A DNA stretch of 64,000 nt. It comes from Mesorhizobium hawassense. GTDB taxonomy: Bacteria; Pseudomonadota; Alphaproteobacteria; Rhizobiales; Rhizobiaceae. Under the pieces are notes generated by a model. The model saw nothing but the letters and a program-made list of their open reading frames with translations, ran no database searches and had not been told where the DNA came from. Both the position numbers and the translations under genes were made by a program. Location of the stretch: contig NZ_QMBP01000010.1 in NCBI RefSeq assembly GCF_003289945.1, positions 173,130 to 237,129 of the forward strand, read 5' to 3'. Shown here in pieces: positions 7,481 through 16,582 of the stretch. Each line of letters begins with the position of its first letter. Within the stretch, counting starts at the first letter, position 1.

Positions 7481-9383
7481 TCCAAAGCCCCTTCTTCTTT
7501 AATTCCTCCATTTCCCGCGCCGCCCTCTCGCGCAGCCTTGCGTCGCGCAGGAGCTTCTCCACCGCGGCGTCGTCGGACTTGTCGGAATAGCGGAACTCGG
7601 AATCGGCGTAGCGGTTGATCTCCTGCATGACCATGTCCATCGAAAATGGCCCGCGCAGTTCCTCGATCATCGCCTTCTTGTCGTCGTAGCTCTTGTGCAT
7701 GAAGGCTTCCGGCTTCTCGAACCAGTCGTCCGGCAGCTCGATATCCATGGCGCGCATTTTTATCGCGTCGGTGACGTTCTTGATGGCGCGGCCGGTGAAG
7801 CGCGGTTCGGCGTCCTTGATCATGTGCAGGTAGGTGCCGACATCGGCCATGGTCTTCGGCGCGCCATTCTCCTTCATGTAGCGCTCATAGACCTTCATCA
7901 GCCCGTCTTCCTGCGGCTTCTCGTGCTCTTCATAAGCCTCGGTCACGGCACGCTGGATCTCCTGCGCGGCATAGAGCTCGTGCTTGCCCAGAGGGATCTC
8001 GTGGTTCTTGCCGGCGAGCAGCACGAAGATGTCGATATAGTCGTCGCGGGTCTGCGGGCCGTCGACCAGCCAGCGCGCGCCGGCGCGCTGGCGCAGCGCG
8101 TCGTCGACATTTTCCGGATAGTTGGAGAACATGCCGAAGGAGCAGTTGCCGCGCACCACCGTCGAAGCACCCGCAAAGGCGTCCATCAGGACGCCAGTGA
8201 TCTCCTGCTGGCCGGCCGATGCGCGGTCGTCGGAGCGGCGCGCCGCCACCTGGTCGATGTCGTCGATGGTGCCGAAGCCGATGACGCGCGGATTGAGCAC
8301 GTTGTTGATGAACTGGCGGCAGTTCTGGCCGGACTTGCCCTGGTAGGACGAGATCTGGTCGACGCCGAAATTCTCGTATGCAAAGGGATAACCGCCGACC
8401 TGGCAATAGCCGTTGACGAGGCCGGCGATCATCTGGATCAGCGTCGTCTTGCCGGTGCCTGGCGCGCCGTCGCCGATGAAGGTGAAGAGGAAGCCGCCGA
8501 GCTCGACGAACGGGTTCAGCTCGCGTTCGAAGTCGTAGGCCATCAGCATCTTGGCGAGCCTGACCGACTGGAATTTGGCGATGTGGTTGCCGACGACCTC
8601 CTCCGGTTTCTTGAAGGTCATCACCAGCGGCTTGGAACGCTTGCCAGGCGCGACGTCGAAGCCATCGAGGGTGAAATCGTCGACATCGATGCGGATATGC
8701 GCGTTCTCGAACGGGCCGATGCCGTCGAAGCGGCCCTTGCGCGCCACCAGCCCGTCGATGGCGACGCGGGCAAAGGCGCGGGCGCGTATCGTCAGATCGG
8801 TGTCATCCTTGGAGCCGGCAATCGCCTTGTCGAGGCCGGCGACGATCGACTTCACCGCATCCTGCGGCGTGTCGAACAGGAAATCGGGCTCGGCAATGTC
8901 GTTCGGCGCCTCGCCGTCGCTGTCGATCAGCTGGAACAAATAAGAGGCGAAGCTGAAGGCGGAGACGTAAGCCGAAGCCGACAGAAGCTTCTTGAAGGTC
9001 GACGCTTCGTCGCCTTCCAGCGGCGCGCGGGCGTTTTTCGCCTGCAGGCTTTCGAGGTCGGAGCCTTCGGCAAAGACATCCGATACGGCCAGCGCGATCG
9101 CCAGCCCGCGGCGGGCGCGATAGAGCAGCGTGTGCTGCGGGATGCTCATCAACTGGTCGTCGGGGTGGATGGCCGCGACCGTCTTCGAGAGCTCGACCTC
9201 GCGCGTGCGGCGGACCGAGCCGACCGACACCGTCGAGACGAAGCGGCGGTTGGTGCCGGCAAGCGCGGTGCCGGATTCGCGCGAGGGGTCCTCCAGCACG
9301 ACGATGCGGGTGATGAAGCTCTGCGCGATCGCGCGGTGCTTGTCGATTGCCGCTTCCGAGATCGTGGTCAGGCCGGTGTCCAT
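7473..9383 (-). CDS. AAA+ ATPase, central gene of an uncharacterised membrane-linked cluster
   Basis: A 636-residue protein. The N-terminal 290 residues match no domain I recognise. The AAA+ core follows: Walker A GAPGTGKT at 306-313, Walker B around 368-377 (IGFGTIDDID), a sensor-1-like Asn in FSNYPE (421), and arginines in LRQRAGAR (431-437) placed like an arginine finger. These indicate an active oligomeric ATPase. The C-terminus is charged and helical (EMEELKKKG). It is soluble but sits between a four-helix membrane protein gene (12 bp upstream) and a coupled downstream gene. By analogy with other AAA+ proteins it probably remodels or extracts a protein partner; the coiled-coil protein at 11003-12091 is the obvious candidate. 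Confidence 0.85.
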   Translation of the reverse strand: MDTGLTTISEAAIDKHRAIAQSFITRIVVLEDPSRESGTALAGTNRRFVSTVSVGSVRRTREVELSKTVAAIHPDDQLMSIPQHTLLYRARRGLAIALAVSDVFAEGSDLESLQAKNARAPLEGDEASTFKKLLSASAYVSAFSFASYLFQLIDSDGEAPNDIAEPDFLFDTPQDAVKSIVAGLDKAIAGSKDDTDLTIRARAFARVAIDGLVARKGRFDGIGPFENAHIRIDVDDFTLDGFDVAPGKRSKPLVMTFKKPEEVVGNHIAKFQSVRLAKMLMAYDFERELNPFVELGGFLFTFIGDGAPGTGKTTLIQMIAGLVNGYCQVGGYPFAYENFGVDQISSYQGKSGQNCRQFINNVLNPRVIGFGTIDDIDQVAARRSDDRASAGQQEITGVLMDAFAGASTVVRGNCSFGMFSNYPENVDDALRQRAGARWLVDGPQTRDDYIDIFVLLAGKNHEIPLGKHELYAAQEIQRAVTEAYEEHEKPQEDGLMKVYERYMKENGAPKTMADVGTYLHMIKDAEPRFTGRAIKNVTDAIKMRAMDIELPDDWFEKPEAFMHKSYDDKKAMIEELRGPFSMDMVMQEINRYADSEFRYSDKSDDAAVEKLLRDARLRERAAREMEELKKKGLWNA

Positions 9384-9395
9384 GTGTACCTCACG

Positions 9396-9830
9396 TCAAT
9401 CGTGCCCTGCCTTGTGCTTTTCAAATCTTTGAGTGAGCCAATTGCCGGCGGACGTGATTGCGAAAATGACCAGAAACATCAGTGAATAGAAGCCGGTAAA
9501 AGACAAAATCGCGTCAGAAGAAGTCCCTATCCCGCCAACGGCCATGCCAAGGCGAAAGCCTGTGAGCTGCACAAATAACGACAGTAGCAGAATAGTCGAG
9601 ACCGTTCCGGCCAATGCCGTAGCACCGGCATTTTTGAGCGAGTTTGCCGATGCCCATCCGCCGCCGATCGTTCCTGACAAAACACTTGCGCCTGCGACGG
9701 CGGTGGAAGTTTGTTCCGGAACGAAATGCTGCAACAAAAAAGCAAATAACCACGCTGCCACATTGACGATGACCACGGCGGTGCCACGGTAAGATGTGTG
9801 TGCTGGTATTGTCGTCTCGTTGTCAGACAT
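9396..9830 (-). CDS. Small four-helix membrane protein within the AAA+ cluster
   Basis: A 144-residue protein with about four membrane helices (VIVNVAAWLFAFLLQHF, GTVSTILLLSLFVQL, and others) and short polar ends. No family was recognised. The start overlaps the preceding stop by 8 bases and the next gene begins 12 bases after its stop, so it is an integral operon member. Its base composition is unusual: hand-counted 60-base lines give about 48-60% GC, against mid-60s for its neighbours, with many A-rich codons. This suggests later acquisition or relaxed codon selection. It could be the membrane anchor for the ATPase. Confidence 0.7.
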   Translation of the reverse strand: MSDNETTIPAHTSYRGTAVVIVNVAAWLFAFLLQHFVPEQTSTAVAGASVLSGTIGGGWASANSLKNAGATALAGTVSTILLLSLFVQLTGFRLGMAVGGIGTSSDAILSFTGFYSLMFLVIFAITSAGNWLTQRFEKHKAGHD

Positions 9831-10968
9831 CTGAGATCACCTGTCCGTTGGACAGGATGTGGACCTTGTAGCCGGAAAAGATCTTCTGCGCCTCGCCCGC
9901 GGCGTAGAGCGCCTGGTAGGCCTCGTGCGGGATCAGCGCATGGTTCTCATAGCTCGATACGCCCTGGCGCGCGGCTTCGAGATCGTCGGTGTTGATGAAG
10001 AATTCCTGCGTCGTCTTCTCGCTGGAGAACAGGCCTTTGCGGCTGGGCTTCTCGCTCTTGGAAAAGACCTCCTGGATGGTCCAGGTGAGCAGCCAGGCAT
10101 TCTCCGGCTTGCGCACCTTGGCCAGCACCTCGGCCACGGTCGTGTTGTTGTCGGTGATGCCGGCCGAATAGAATGGCCCGAGCACGACGCGCCGCAGTTG
10201 CTTGGGATGCAACGGCTCGAAATCCTTGTCGAGATTGACTGCGATCGTCGCCGGCGAGAGCGTGTAGGCCGAATTCTTTTCGGTAAAATCGTCGAAGCGA
10301 TGCGCGAGCTCCGGGTTGAGCAGGCCGTCGACTGGAAGCGGGATATCGACCTTCTCATTCAGCTTGCCGTTGCCGTCGACAAGCTGGCGCACCATGCTCT
10401 CCGAGGAATCCTCCACCGTCACCATGTAGACCAGCGGCAGGTTGGCGCTGCCGTCGAACGTCGCCCAATGGACGAGATAATAGGGCCGCATGGTCTTCGG
10501 GTTGACCGAGACCTTGGCCGTCTGCGCGAGCGTGAAAGGGCCGAAGGTCGCCTCACTCTTGACGTCCTCGAGATAGAGCCGCTCGGCCATCGACTTCTGC
10601 AGTGCTTCGGGAAATTCCTTGTGGCGCAGGATGAAGTCGGCCATCTCCTCGCGCAGCTCGCCAGCCAGCGGGATGTTGGCCAGCCGGGCATCGGCCTGCT
10701 GGCGGTCGTTTTCCAGCTCGAGCAGGTTCTGGAAAACGGGATAGCCGCTGTCGGCGCGCGAGATGCGGAACGTGTCAATGAAGCCCAGCCGGTTGCGCCA
10801 GCAGCCGAAGGACTTGTCCAGCCGCGCGATATATTCCGCGACGATCTTGGCGACGATGCCGTGCCGGTAGAGCGGCGAGCGGTCGTCGCGCATGAACACT
10901 TCCAGCCCGCTCAGCGCCGCCGTGATGGCGGAAAAATAGCGTGCCGCCGCGTCGTTTTCAGGTGTCAT
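9823..10968 (-). CDS. Uncharacterised protein of the AAA+ cluster
   Basis: A 381-residue soluble protein with no signal peptide. The first 170 residues look helical and the C-terminal 200 mixed (LVYMVTVEDSSESMV, RRVVLGPFYSAGITDN, KVHILSNGQVISDV). I do not recognise the family. It starts 34 bases after the stop of the coiled-coil gene and ends inside the start of the small membrane protein gene (8-base overlap), so it is co-translated with both. Its position suggests a linker between the coiled-coil protein and the membrane/ATPase components; that role is inferred from context only. Confidence 0.72.
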   Translation of the reverse strand: MTPENDAAARYFSAITAALSGLEVFMRDDRSPLYRHGIVAKIVAEYIARLDKSFGCWRNRLGFIDTFRISRADSGYPVFQNLLELENDRQQADARLANIPLAGELREEMADFILRHKEFPEALQKSMAERLYLEDVKSEATFGPFTLAQTAKVSVNPKTMRPYYLVHWATFDGSANLPLVYMVTVEDSSESMVRQLVDGNGKLNEKVDIPLPVDGLLNPELAHRFDDFTEKNSAYTLSPATIAVNLDKDFEPLHPKQLRRVVLGPFYSAGITDNNTTVAEVLAKVRKPENAWLLTWTIQEVFSKSEKPSRKGLFSSEKTTQEFFINTDDLEAARQGVSSYENHALIPHEAYQALYAAGEAQKIFSGYKVHILSNGQVISDV

Positions 10969-11002
10969 GGAGCTGCCGTTAAAATGAAGTCGGCGACGCC
11001 GC

Positions 11003-12091
11003 CTACGACTGCACGTAGTTGGCGGAATTGTGCTTCTTCATCACCTCGTCGAATCGACGGGCGAATGCATCGTCGGCAAGCTTCTTGCGGCGCTGGATAT
11101 CGGCGCTGGCGACCATGTTCTTCTCATGCATCTCCAGCAGGTCGCCGATATGCTTCTGCGAAGCGGCGCCGATGCCCGCCATCGTCTCCTCGGCCGTGTT
11201 GTCGACCTGGCTGCCCAACGTGTTGATCTTGTGGGCGACGTCCTGCTGGGCGGCGGTTTTCAGCGAATCTTCCAGCGCCTTGTAGAGAACGATGCGCTGC
11301 TCCGTGTCGATGGTCAGCTTGTTGATCAGCGTCGACTGCGCTGCGATCTGGTTGTTGAGCGAATCGACGAATGTCTGGAACATCGAGGTATAGCGCTCCA
11401 GCGTCTGGCTTTCGGCCAGCAGTTCCTGCTCCTTGGCCTGCTTTTCATTGTATTCGGTCGCCATTTTCGAGCGCTCGCCCTCGAGCTCGGTGCGCTCCTT
11501 CTGGGTGGTGGAGGCGGCGATCTTGTTCTCGATGTCGAGCAGCAAAGGATTCAATTCCTCGATGCGCTTCTGCACCGTTTCGAGATTGGTCATCGTCACC
11601 TTGCGGCGCTCGATCACCTGCGAAAGACTCGTTTCGGAAGTCTTGTAGCGCTGGTCGAGGACTTGCTTCTGCGCCTTCAGGATGCCGACGATGGTGTCCG
11701 ACTTCGCCAAGAGTTCCTGCAGATTGCCGGCGAGCGACATGTTTCGGACGCGGTCGGTGCGCATGCGCTGCTTGCGCTGCGCCGAAAACACGCCGACGAA
11801 GTTTTCCCAGCCGGTGTAGTTCTTCATGCTCTCGAATTCGGCGCCGAAGACATTGGTGGCGTCCTCAAGCCCGATGATCAGGTCGGCGATATTGCCTTCC
11901 ATGACCTTCTGCTGCTTGAGCACGTCCTCGATGCGGGCGTTCTCGATGTCGAAATTGGCGTCGCCGATCTTCTTGTCGGCCTGAGCAAGCGTGTCGAGCA
12001 CCGTACCGGACTGCTCGATCTTGGCGCGCATGTCCTGCACGACCTGCTTGGTCTTGGCAATTTCGGCATCGAAATTCTGCAATGTCGCCAT
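11003..12091 (-). CDS. Coiled-coil protein, first gene of the AAA+ cluster
   Basis: A 362-residue, almost wholly helical protein, rich in Glu, Lys, Gln and Ala with heptad-like spacing across residues 1-60 and about 115-300. It has no signal peptide or membrane helix. In shape it recalls TelA-like or PspA-like scaffolds, but no diagnostic motif of either was seen. The start at 12091 (MATLQNFD) was chosen because GGGAGG lies just upstream; in-frame ATGs at 12112 and 12154 lack such a site. As first gene of a cluster with an AAA+ ATPase and two membrane proteins it is a plausible polymer or scaffold remodelled by the ATPase. Confidence 0.78.
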   Translation of the reverse strand: MATLQNFDAEIAKTKQVVQDMRAKIEQSGTVLDTLAQADKKIGDANFDIENARIEDVLKQQKVMEGNIADLIIGLEDATNVFGAEFESMKNYTGWENFVGVFSAQRKQRMRTDRVRNMSLAGNLQELLAKSDTIVGILKAQKQVLDQRYKTSETSLSQVIERRKVTMTNLETVQKRIEELNPLLLDIENKIAASTTQKERTELEGERSKMATEYNEKQAKEQELLAESQTLERYTSMFQTFVDSLNNQIAAQSTLINKLTIDTEQRIVLYKALEDSLKTAAQQDVAHKINTLGSQVDNTAEETMAGIGAASQKHIGDLLEMHEKNMVASADIQRRKKLADDAFARRFDEVMKKHNSANYVQS

Positions 12092-12367
12092 TGGGGCCTC
12101 CCGCTTCGGCATCCGTTTTCCGTGTCGTGGCGGCGAATATATGTGGGGCTTCAAGGGATTGAAAGAAGGAAGACAAGGAGAGGCGTCAAAACAAAAGAAT
12201 TGCTCAGGTGCTTGAAAGACAAGGCAAGCATGCGTAAGGCGCCGATTAACGCGCGCCGAATTCGAACAGCTTTAGCTCATATGCTCTAAGCTCTTGTTTT
12301 TGCGAACAGCCATGAAACAGCGCCGGCAAATCTCTTGCGACGACAATACCGGTTCGTGCGGCATCGA

Positions 12368-12757
12368 TCAGGGCTTGGGGTCGGCTTTGAGATAGGCAAT
12401 CACGTTGGCGATGTCGTCGTCGCTGGTCAGGCCGGTAAAGGCCATTCTGTTGCCGGGAACCTTCTGCCGGGGCGCCTTGAGATATTCGGCGAGGTTGGCT
12501 TCGTCCCAGACGAGGCCGGCGGCACCGGCATCCTTCATGGCTTGCGAATAGTGGTCGGCAAAGCTTTCCGCCGAGCCGGCCTTGCGGCCGACGACACCCA
12601 GCAGATGCGGGCCGACCTTGTCGCGATCCGTTGCCGCTTCGTGGCAGGCGATGCAACGGTTGAAGACCTTCTTGCCCAGCGCGGCATCGCCATCGGCATG
12701 CGCGGCAAGACCGCCCGCAAGCAGGAACAGCGCGGCGGACGAAGTGGCTCGAAGCAT
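12368..12757 (-). CDS. Periplasmic class I c-type cytochrome
   Basis: A 129-residue electron carrier. Residues 1-20 are a signal peptide (FLLAGGLAAHA), followed by a single haem-attachment motif CIACH at 35-39 and a later Met ligand candidate in PGNRMAF. Size and the C-terminal helix (IANVIAYLKA) match small soluble cytochromes such as c550/cytochrome c2. The gene is single, minus strand, between the coiled-coil gene and a LysR gene. It may shuttle electrons from the bc1 complex (petABC in this window) to an oxidase. Confidence 0.9.
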   Translation of the reverse strand: MLRATSSAALFLLAGGLAAHADGDAALGKKVFNRCIACHEAATDRDKVGPHLLGVVGRKAGSAESFADHYSQAMKDAGAAGLVWDEANLAEYLKAPRQKVPGNRMAFTGLTSDDDIANVIAYLKADPKP

Positions 12758-12876
12758 GGCGGGGTCTCCGGCTGGTTTTGGCTGACGACAGAAAAGTAGG
12801 GCGCAGGGCTTAACAAAGACGGTGGCGTGACGCGAAGATTGCGCCGGATCCGGCCTCCTCGTCCAGATATCCGCGG

Positions 12877-13734
12877 TCAGGCCCGTTGTGCCAGGTCCCG
12901 GCGCAGGAAGTCGTTCAGCCGTTCAACCGCCGGCGTCGCCGACAGCGGGTTGCGCAGGATGCCGATCTCGAGATCCGGCAGCGCCGGAAGCCCCTCATTG
13001 ACGCCGACGACGCGCAGCGACGGAGGCACGCTTCGCTGCGCCAGCCCGGCGACCGCGAGCCCGGCCTGCACCACGGCGACCAGACCGAGCAGCGAGGCGC
13101 TGGAATAGGTACAGCGATAGGACCTGTCGGCACTGCCGAGCGCCTGCAGGACATTCATCCGCGCCGCGCAGCCCGGTTCGAACAGCGCGACGGGCAAGGG
13201 ATTGGTCTGCCAGGCGACATGGTTGGGCGAGGCGACCCAGACGAATCGCTCCAGCCGGACCACGTCGAGCGGCTGCTCCGGCAGGCGGGTGACGATCGCC
13301 AGGTCAAGCCTGCCTTCCGCCAGGGTTTTCACCAGCGCGGTCGATTGCTCACAGACCAGTTCGACGGTGACCAGCGGATGATCCTCGGCAAAACGCGACA
13401 GGACAGGCGGCAATAGGAACGCGGCGTAATCGTCCGGCACGCCAAGGCGCACACTGCCTGTTTCTTTCGGCCGGGTGACGCTGGCCCAGGCTTCGTCAGA
13501 AAGCTTCAACAGCCGGCGCGCGTAGATGAGGAAATCCTCGCCGATCGCATTAGGAGTAACCGTTCTCGGGCCGCGCACGAGAAGCTGGTTGCCCACCATG
13601 TCCTCCAGCCTTTGCATCTGCATGCTGACCGCCGACTGGCTGCGGCCAACACGAGGCGCCGCATTGGACAGGCTGCCGGTTTCGACGACGGCGACGAAGG
13701 TTTTCAGCAGGTTGAGGTCGAGTGGAGCGGCCAT
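12877..13734 (-). CDS. LysR-family transcriptional regulator
   Basis: A 285-residue DNA-binding protein. The N-terminal winged helix-turn-helix is clear (LNLLKTFVAVVETGSLSNAA, QSAVSMQMQRLE), followed by the periplasmic-binding-like effector domain (SVRLGVPDDYAAFLLP, DLAIVTRLPEQP). It is divergent from the EamA exporter gene with about 70 bases between, the classic layout for a LysR regulator controlling its neighbour. The effector is unknown; with an EamA target it may be an amino acid or related metabolite. Confidence 0.93.
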   Translation of the reverse strand: MAAPLDLNLLKTFVAVVETGSLSNAAPRVGRSQSAVSMQMQRLEDMVGNQLLVRGPRTVTPNAIGEDFLIYARRLLKLSDEAWASVTRPKETGSVRLGVPDDYAAFLLPPVLSRFAEDHPLVTVELVCEQSTALVKTLAEGRLDLAIVTRLPEQPLDVVRLERFVWVASPNHVAWQTNPLPVALFEPGCAARMNVLQALGSADRSYRCTYSSASLLGLVAVVQAGLAVAGLAQRSVPPSLRVVGVNEGLPALPDLEIGILRNPLSATPAVERLNDFLRRDLAQRA

Positions 13735-13804
13735 GGCGCTATCAGCATATCGAATAGATCCTCACAAATCTATTCGCTTGTTTGAAATCGCCGCGAGGGG
13801 TCAG

Positions 13805-14731
13805 ATGGATTTCGACCCGCTGGAGAGCGCTGCGATGAGGACCATACCGACCGACCGGTTTCCTGCCGCGAGCCTCGCTTCGGCGATGGTGATCGCCGGC
13901 ACGGTCGGCGCCTTCGTGACGGAATCGGGACAGCATCCCGTCACCGTCGTCTTCTGGCGATGCGTGTTCGGCGCGCTGTTCCTCGCCGCATGGTGCCTGC
14001 TGCGAGGCTACTTGCCGGACCGGACGCTGTCCGTATCCCGGCTTGCCCTCGCGGCCCTCGCCGGCGTTTGCATGGTGCTGAGTTGGACGGCCTTCTTCGC
14101 CGGTTTCGCCATGACGTCGATCGCCACGACGACGATCGTCTACCATGTCCAGCCGTTCTTCGTGGTGCTGCTTGGCGTCACGGTCCTCAAGGAACGCATC
14201 TCGCTCGACCAGATGCTGTGGATGCTCGGCGCGTTTCTCGGCGTCGTGCTCGCCAGCGGCCTGGTCGTCACGCACGGCCATGTCGATGCGGGCTGGGCGC
14301 TTGGCATCGCGCTGACGCTCGGCGCCGCCCTGCTCTATGCGGTGGCTACCATGCTCGCCAAGGGTCTCGGGCAGCAGCGCGCGGAGATCACGGTGCTTTG
14401 CCAGACGCTGGTCGGTGTCGTGTTGCTCGCCCCGTTCGCCGATATCGGCCATCCCATCCCGCTGGCGTCATGGGGCTGGCTGACCGGCATCGGCGTCCTG
14501 CATACAGGCATCGCCTATGTGCTGATGAATTCGGCCTTTCCGCGCCTTACGACGCCGGTGATCGGCGTCATCACTTTCATCTATCCCGTCGTCGCCATCA
14601 TCATCGACTGGGCCCTGTACGCGCATCCGCTCGGGCCGGCACAGGCCGCCGGCATGCTGCTCATCGCGCTGGCAACGCTTGGCGTGCGGCTTGGCTGGCG
14701 GTTCCCAGTGTGGCGTGTTTCCGCCGCCTGA
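13805..14731 (+). CDS. EamA/DMT-family exporter
   Basis: A 308-residue inner-membrane protein with about ten membrane helices in two homologous EamA repeats (first ending near LRGYLPDR/KERISLDQ, second ending at the C-terminus). The family exports or imports small metabolites, often amino acids; the substrate cannot be read from the sequence. The ATG at 13805 has GAGGGG upstream; an in-frame ATG at 13835 with GGAGAG upstream is an equally good start and would shorten the protein by 10 residues. It is divergent from a LysR regulator and ends 6 bases before the convergent tdk stop codon. Confidence 0.9.
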   Translation: MDFDPLESAAMRTIPTDRFPAASLASAMVIAGTVGAFVTESGQHPVTVVFWRCVFGALFLAAWCLLRGYLPDRTLSVSRLALAALAGVCMVLSWTAFFAGFAMTSIATTTIVYHVQPFFVVLLGVTVLKERISLDQMLWMLGAFLGVVLASGLVVTHGHVDAGWALGIALTLGAALLYAVATMLAKGLGQQRAEITVLCQTLVGVVLLAPFADIGHPIPLASWGWLTGIGVLHTGIAYVLMNSAFPRLTTPVIGVITFIYPVVAIIIDWALYAHPLGPAQAAGMLLIALATLGVRLGWRFPVWRVSAA

Positions 14732-14737
14732 AGCTGC

Positions 14738-15349
14738 TCATGCCCTGACAAAACCGATGAAGTCGTCAGGCGCGGCCCTGCCCATCTCCTCTTCCCAATG
14801 GCGGCGGCAGAGCGAAACATAGACGTCCTTGCCGATCGCCACCTGCTCGCCCTGCCTAGCCACCTTGCCGTCAGGCCCCAGGCGCACCACCATCGTCGCC
14901 TTGCGGCCGCAGCGGCAGATGGTGCGCACCTCGCGCAGGTCGTCGGCGATGGCGAGCAGCGCGCGCGAGCCGGGGAACAGATTGCCCTGGAAATCGGTGC
15001 GCAGGCCGTAGCACATCACCGGAATGCCGAGACGGTCGGCGATCCGGGCGAGCTGCCAGACCTGCTCCTCCTCGAGGAACTGCGCCTCGTCGACGAAGAT
15101 GCAATGCACGGGGGCATGCTGGTGATGCTCCGCGACCCTGGCATAGAGATCATCGCCGTCGCGGAACATCTCGGCCTCCGATTCGAGCCCGATGCGTGAC
15201 GAGATCAACCCGTTGTCGCCCTTGCGATAGTGGCCGGCGACGAACAGCATCGTCGACATGCCGCGTTCGCGATAGTTGTAGGACGCCTGCAACAGCATGG
15301 TCGTCTTGCCGGCATTCATCGTGGCGTAGTGGAAGTAGAGCTTGGCCAT
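14738..15349 (-). CDS. tdk: Thymidine kinase
   Basis: A 203-residue cytosolic salvage enzyme that phosphorylates thymidine with ATP. The type II signature is complete: P-loop MNAGKTT at 11-17, Asp-Glu of FVDEAQF at 87-88 (Glu as catalytic base), and the zinc-binding cysteines CRCG (about 145) with a later CRRH. Length matches bacterial TdK. It is convergent with the EamA gene and is followed upstream by the choline operon on the other strand. Confidence 0.96.
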   Translation of the reverse strand: MAKLYFHYATMNAGKTTMLLQASYNYRERGMSTMLFVAGHYRKGDNGLISSRIGLESEAEMFRDGDDLYARVAEHHQHAPVHCIFVDEAQFLEEEQVWQLARIADRLGIPVMCYGLRTDFQGNLFPGSRALLAIADDLREVRTICRCGRKATMVVRLGPDGKVARQGEQVAIGKDVYVSLCRRHWEEEMGRAAPDDFIGFVRA

Positions 15350-15578
15350 AGGTGCTTTTAAGCCGAGTTCGCGCGTCGCGGGGAGGGGGCGCCGGCTCCG
15401 TCCCCAGAAACTCGATGTCGTTCAAAAACCCGTCATGTCGCTTAATGGCCAGTGCGCGCCGTTCATCGGGACGTTGAACCGCTTGAAACAACTTCAAAAT
15501 GGTGTTTGGCTGACGAAACAAGGCGGGCGCAAGAACCGTAACTTCGCATCGCCTGACAATTGCAATGGGAGAAAGTTC

Positions 15579-16514
15579 ATGTCGCGTATGAAATCCATCG
15601 CCGCGGGCCTCGGCCTGGCGGCGCTTATGGCCACGACCGCCGCTTATGCCGGCGATGCGGCGAGCTGCAAGGCGGTTCGCCTGTCCGATGTCGGCTGGAC
15701 CGACATCCAGGCCACGACGGGCCTGGCATCGGTGCTGCTCACCGCGCTCGGCTACGAGCCGCAGACGATCCAGCTTTCGGTGCCGGTAACCATGGCCTCG
15801 CTGAAGAACAAGGACCTCGACGTCTTCCTCGGCAACTGGATGCCGTCGATGACCAACGACATCAAAGACTACACCGCCGATGGCTCGGTCGAGACGATCA
15901 GCACCAATCTCACCGGCGCCGGCTACGGCATCGTCGTGCCGACCTATGTCGCGGATGCCGGCGTCAAGTCGCTGACCGACCTCGGCAAGTTCAAGGACAA
16001 GTTCAACGGCAAGATCTACGGCATCGAGGCCGGCAATGACGGCAACCGCATCATCCTCGACATGATCAAGAACCCGGCCGACAACCTCGCCGGCTTCGAG
16101 TTGGTCGAGTCGTCGGAAGCCGGCATGCTGACGCAGGCCGAGCAGTCGATGAAGAGCAATGAGTGGATCGCCTTCCTCGGCTGGACGCCGCATCCGGTGA
16201 TGGGCGCCATGAAGATCACCTACCTCGACGGCATGGGCGATAGCGGCTTCGGCGCCGCCACCGTCTACACCAATGTGCGCAAGGGCTACACCACTGAATG
16301 CCCGAACGCCGGCAAGTTCATCGCCAACCTGAAGTTCAATCTCGACATGGAAGGCGAGATGATGGACGCGATCCTGAAGGGCGGCGATGCCCAGACGGTG
16401 GCGAAGGACTGGCTGAAGAAGCATCCCGACGCCGTTGCGCCGTGGATTGCCGGCGTCACCACCTTCGATGGCGGCGACGCGGCGGCTGCCGTCAAGACGG
16501 CGCTCGGGAGCTGA
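15579..16514 (+). CDS. choX: Choline ABC transporter, periplasmic binding protein
   Basis: A 311-residue periplasmic protein with a signal peptide cut near residue 24 (AAYAG). The known choline pocket of Sinorhizobium ChoX (Trp43, Asp45, Trp90, Tyr119, Trp205, from memory) is reproduced with a constant offset of three: Trp40 and Asp42 in VGWTD, Trp87 in GNWMP, Tyr116 in GAGYG, Trp202 in FLGWTP. Choline specificity is therefore well supported. The ATG at 15579 follows GGGAGAAAG. A terminator sits between this gene and choW, so the binding protein is probably made in excess of the membrane parts. Confidence 0.95.
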   Translation: MSRMKSIAAGLGLAALMATTAAYAGDAASCKAVRLSDVGWTDIQATTGLASVLLTALGYEPQTIQLSVPVTMASLKNKDLDVFLGNWMPSMTNDIKDYTADGSVETISTNLTGAGYGIVVPTYVADAGVKSLTDLGKFKDKFNGKIYGIEAGNDGNRIILDMIKNPADNLAGFELVESSEAGMLTQAEQSMKSNEWIAFLGWTPHPVMGAMKITYLDGMGDSGFGAATVYTNVRKGYTTECPNAGKFIANLKFNLDMEGEMMDAILKGGDAQTVAKDWLKKHPDAVAPWIAGVTTFDGGDAAAAVKTALGS

Positions 16515-16547
16515 GCCGGTTTTGAGTCCGGAATGATCATCCGGAAG

Positions 16548-16581
16548 AGGGCAGCCAGTAGAAAAGGCTGCCCTTTTTCTT
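16548..16581 (+). terminator. Intra-operon terminator after choX
   Basis: A 9-bp stem (agggcagcc at 16548-16556, ggctgccct at 16566-16574) is followed by five T. It would stop most transcripts after choX and let some read into choWV, a usual way of making excess binding protein. Confidence 0.85.
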
Positions 16582-16582
16582 A

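Noticed and set aside
7695..9485. 596-codon open frame on the plus strand
   Set aside because: Antisense to the AAA+ ATPase gene; shows the Asp/Val/His/Arg bias of reversed coding sequence.
12092..12367. Possible small ORFs between the coiled-coil gene and the cytochrome gene
   Set aside because: Short frames only, none with a convincing ribosome-binding site; more likely promoter and leader sequence.
15150..16424. 424-codon open frame on the minus strand
   Set aside because: Antisense to choX, whose choline-pocket residues are all present.
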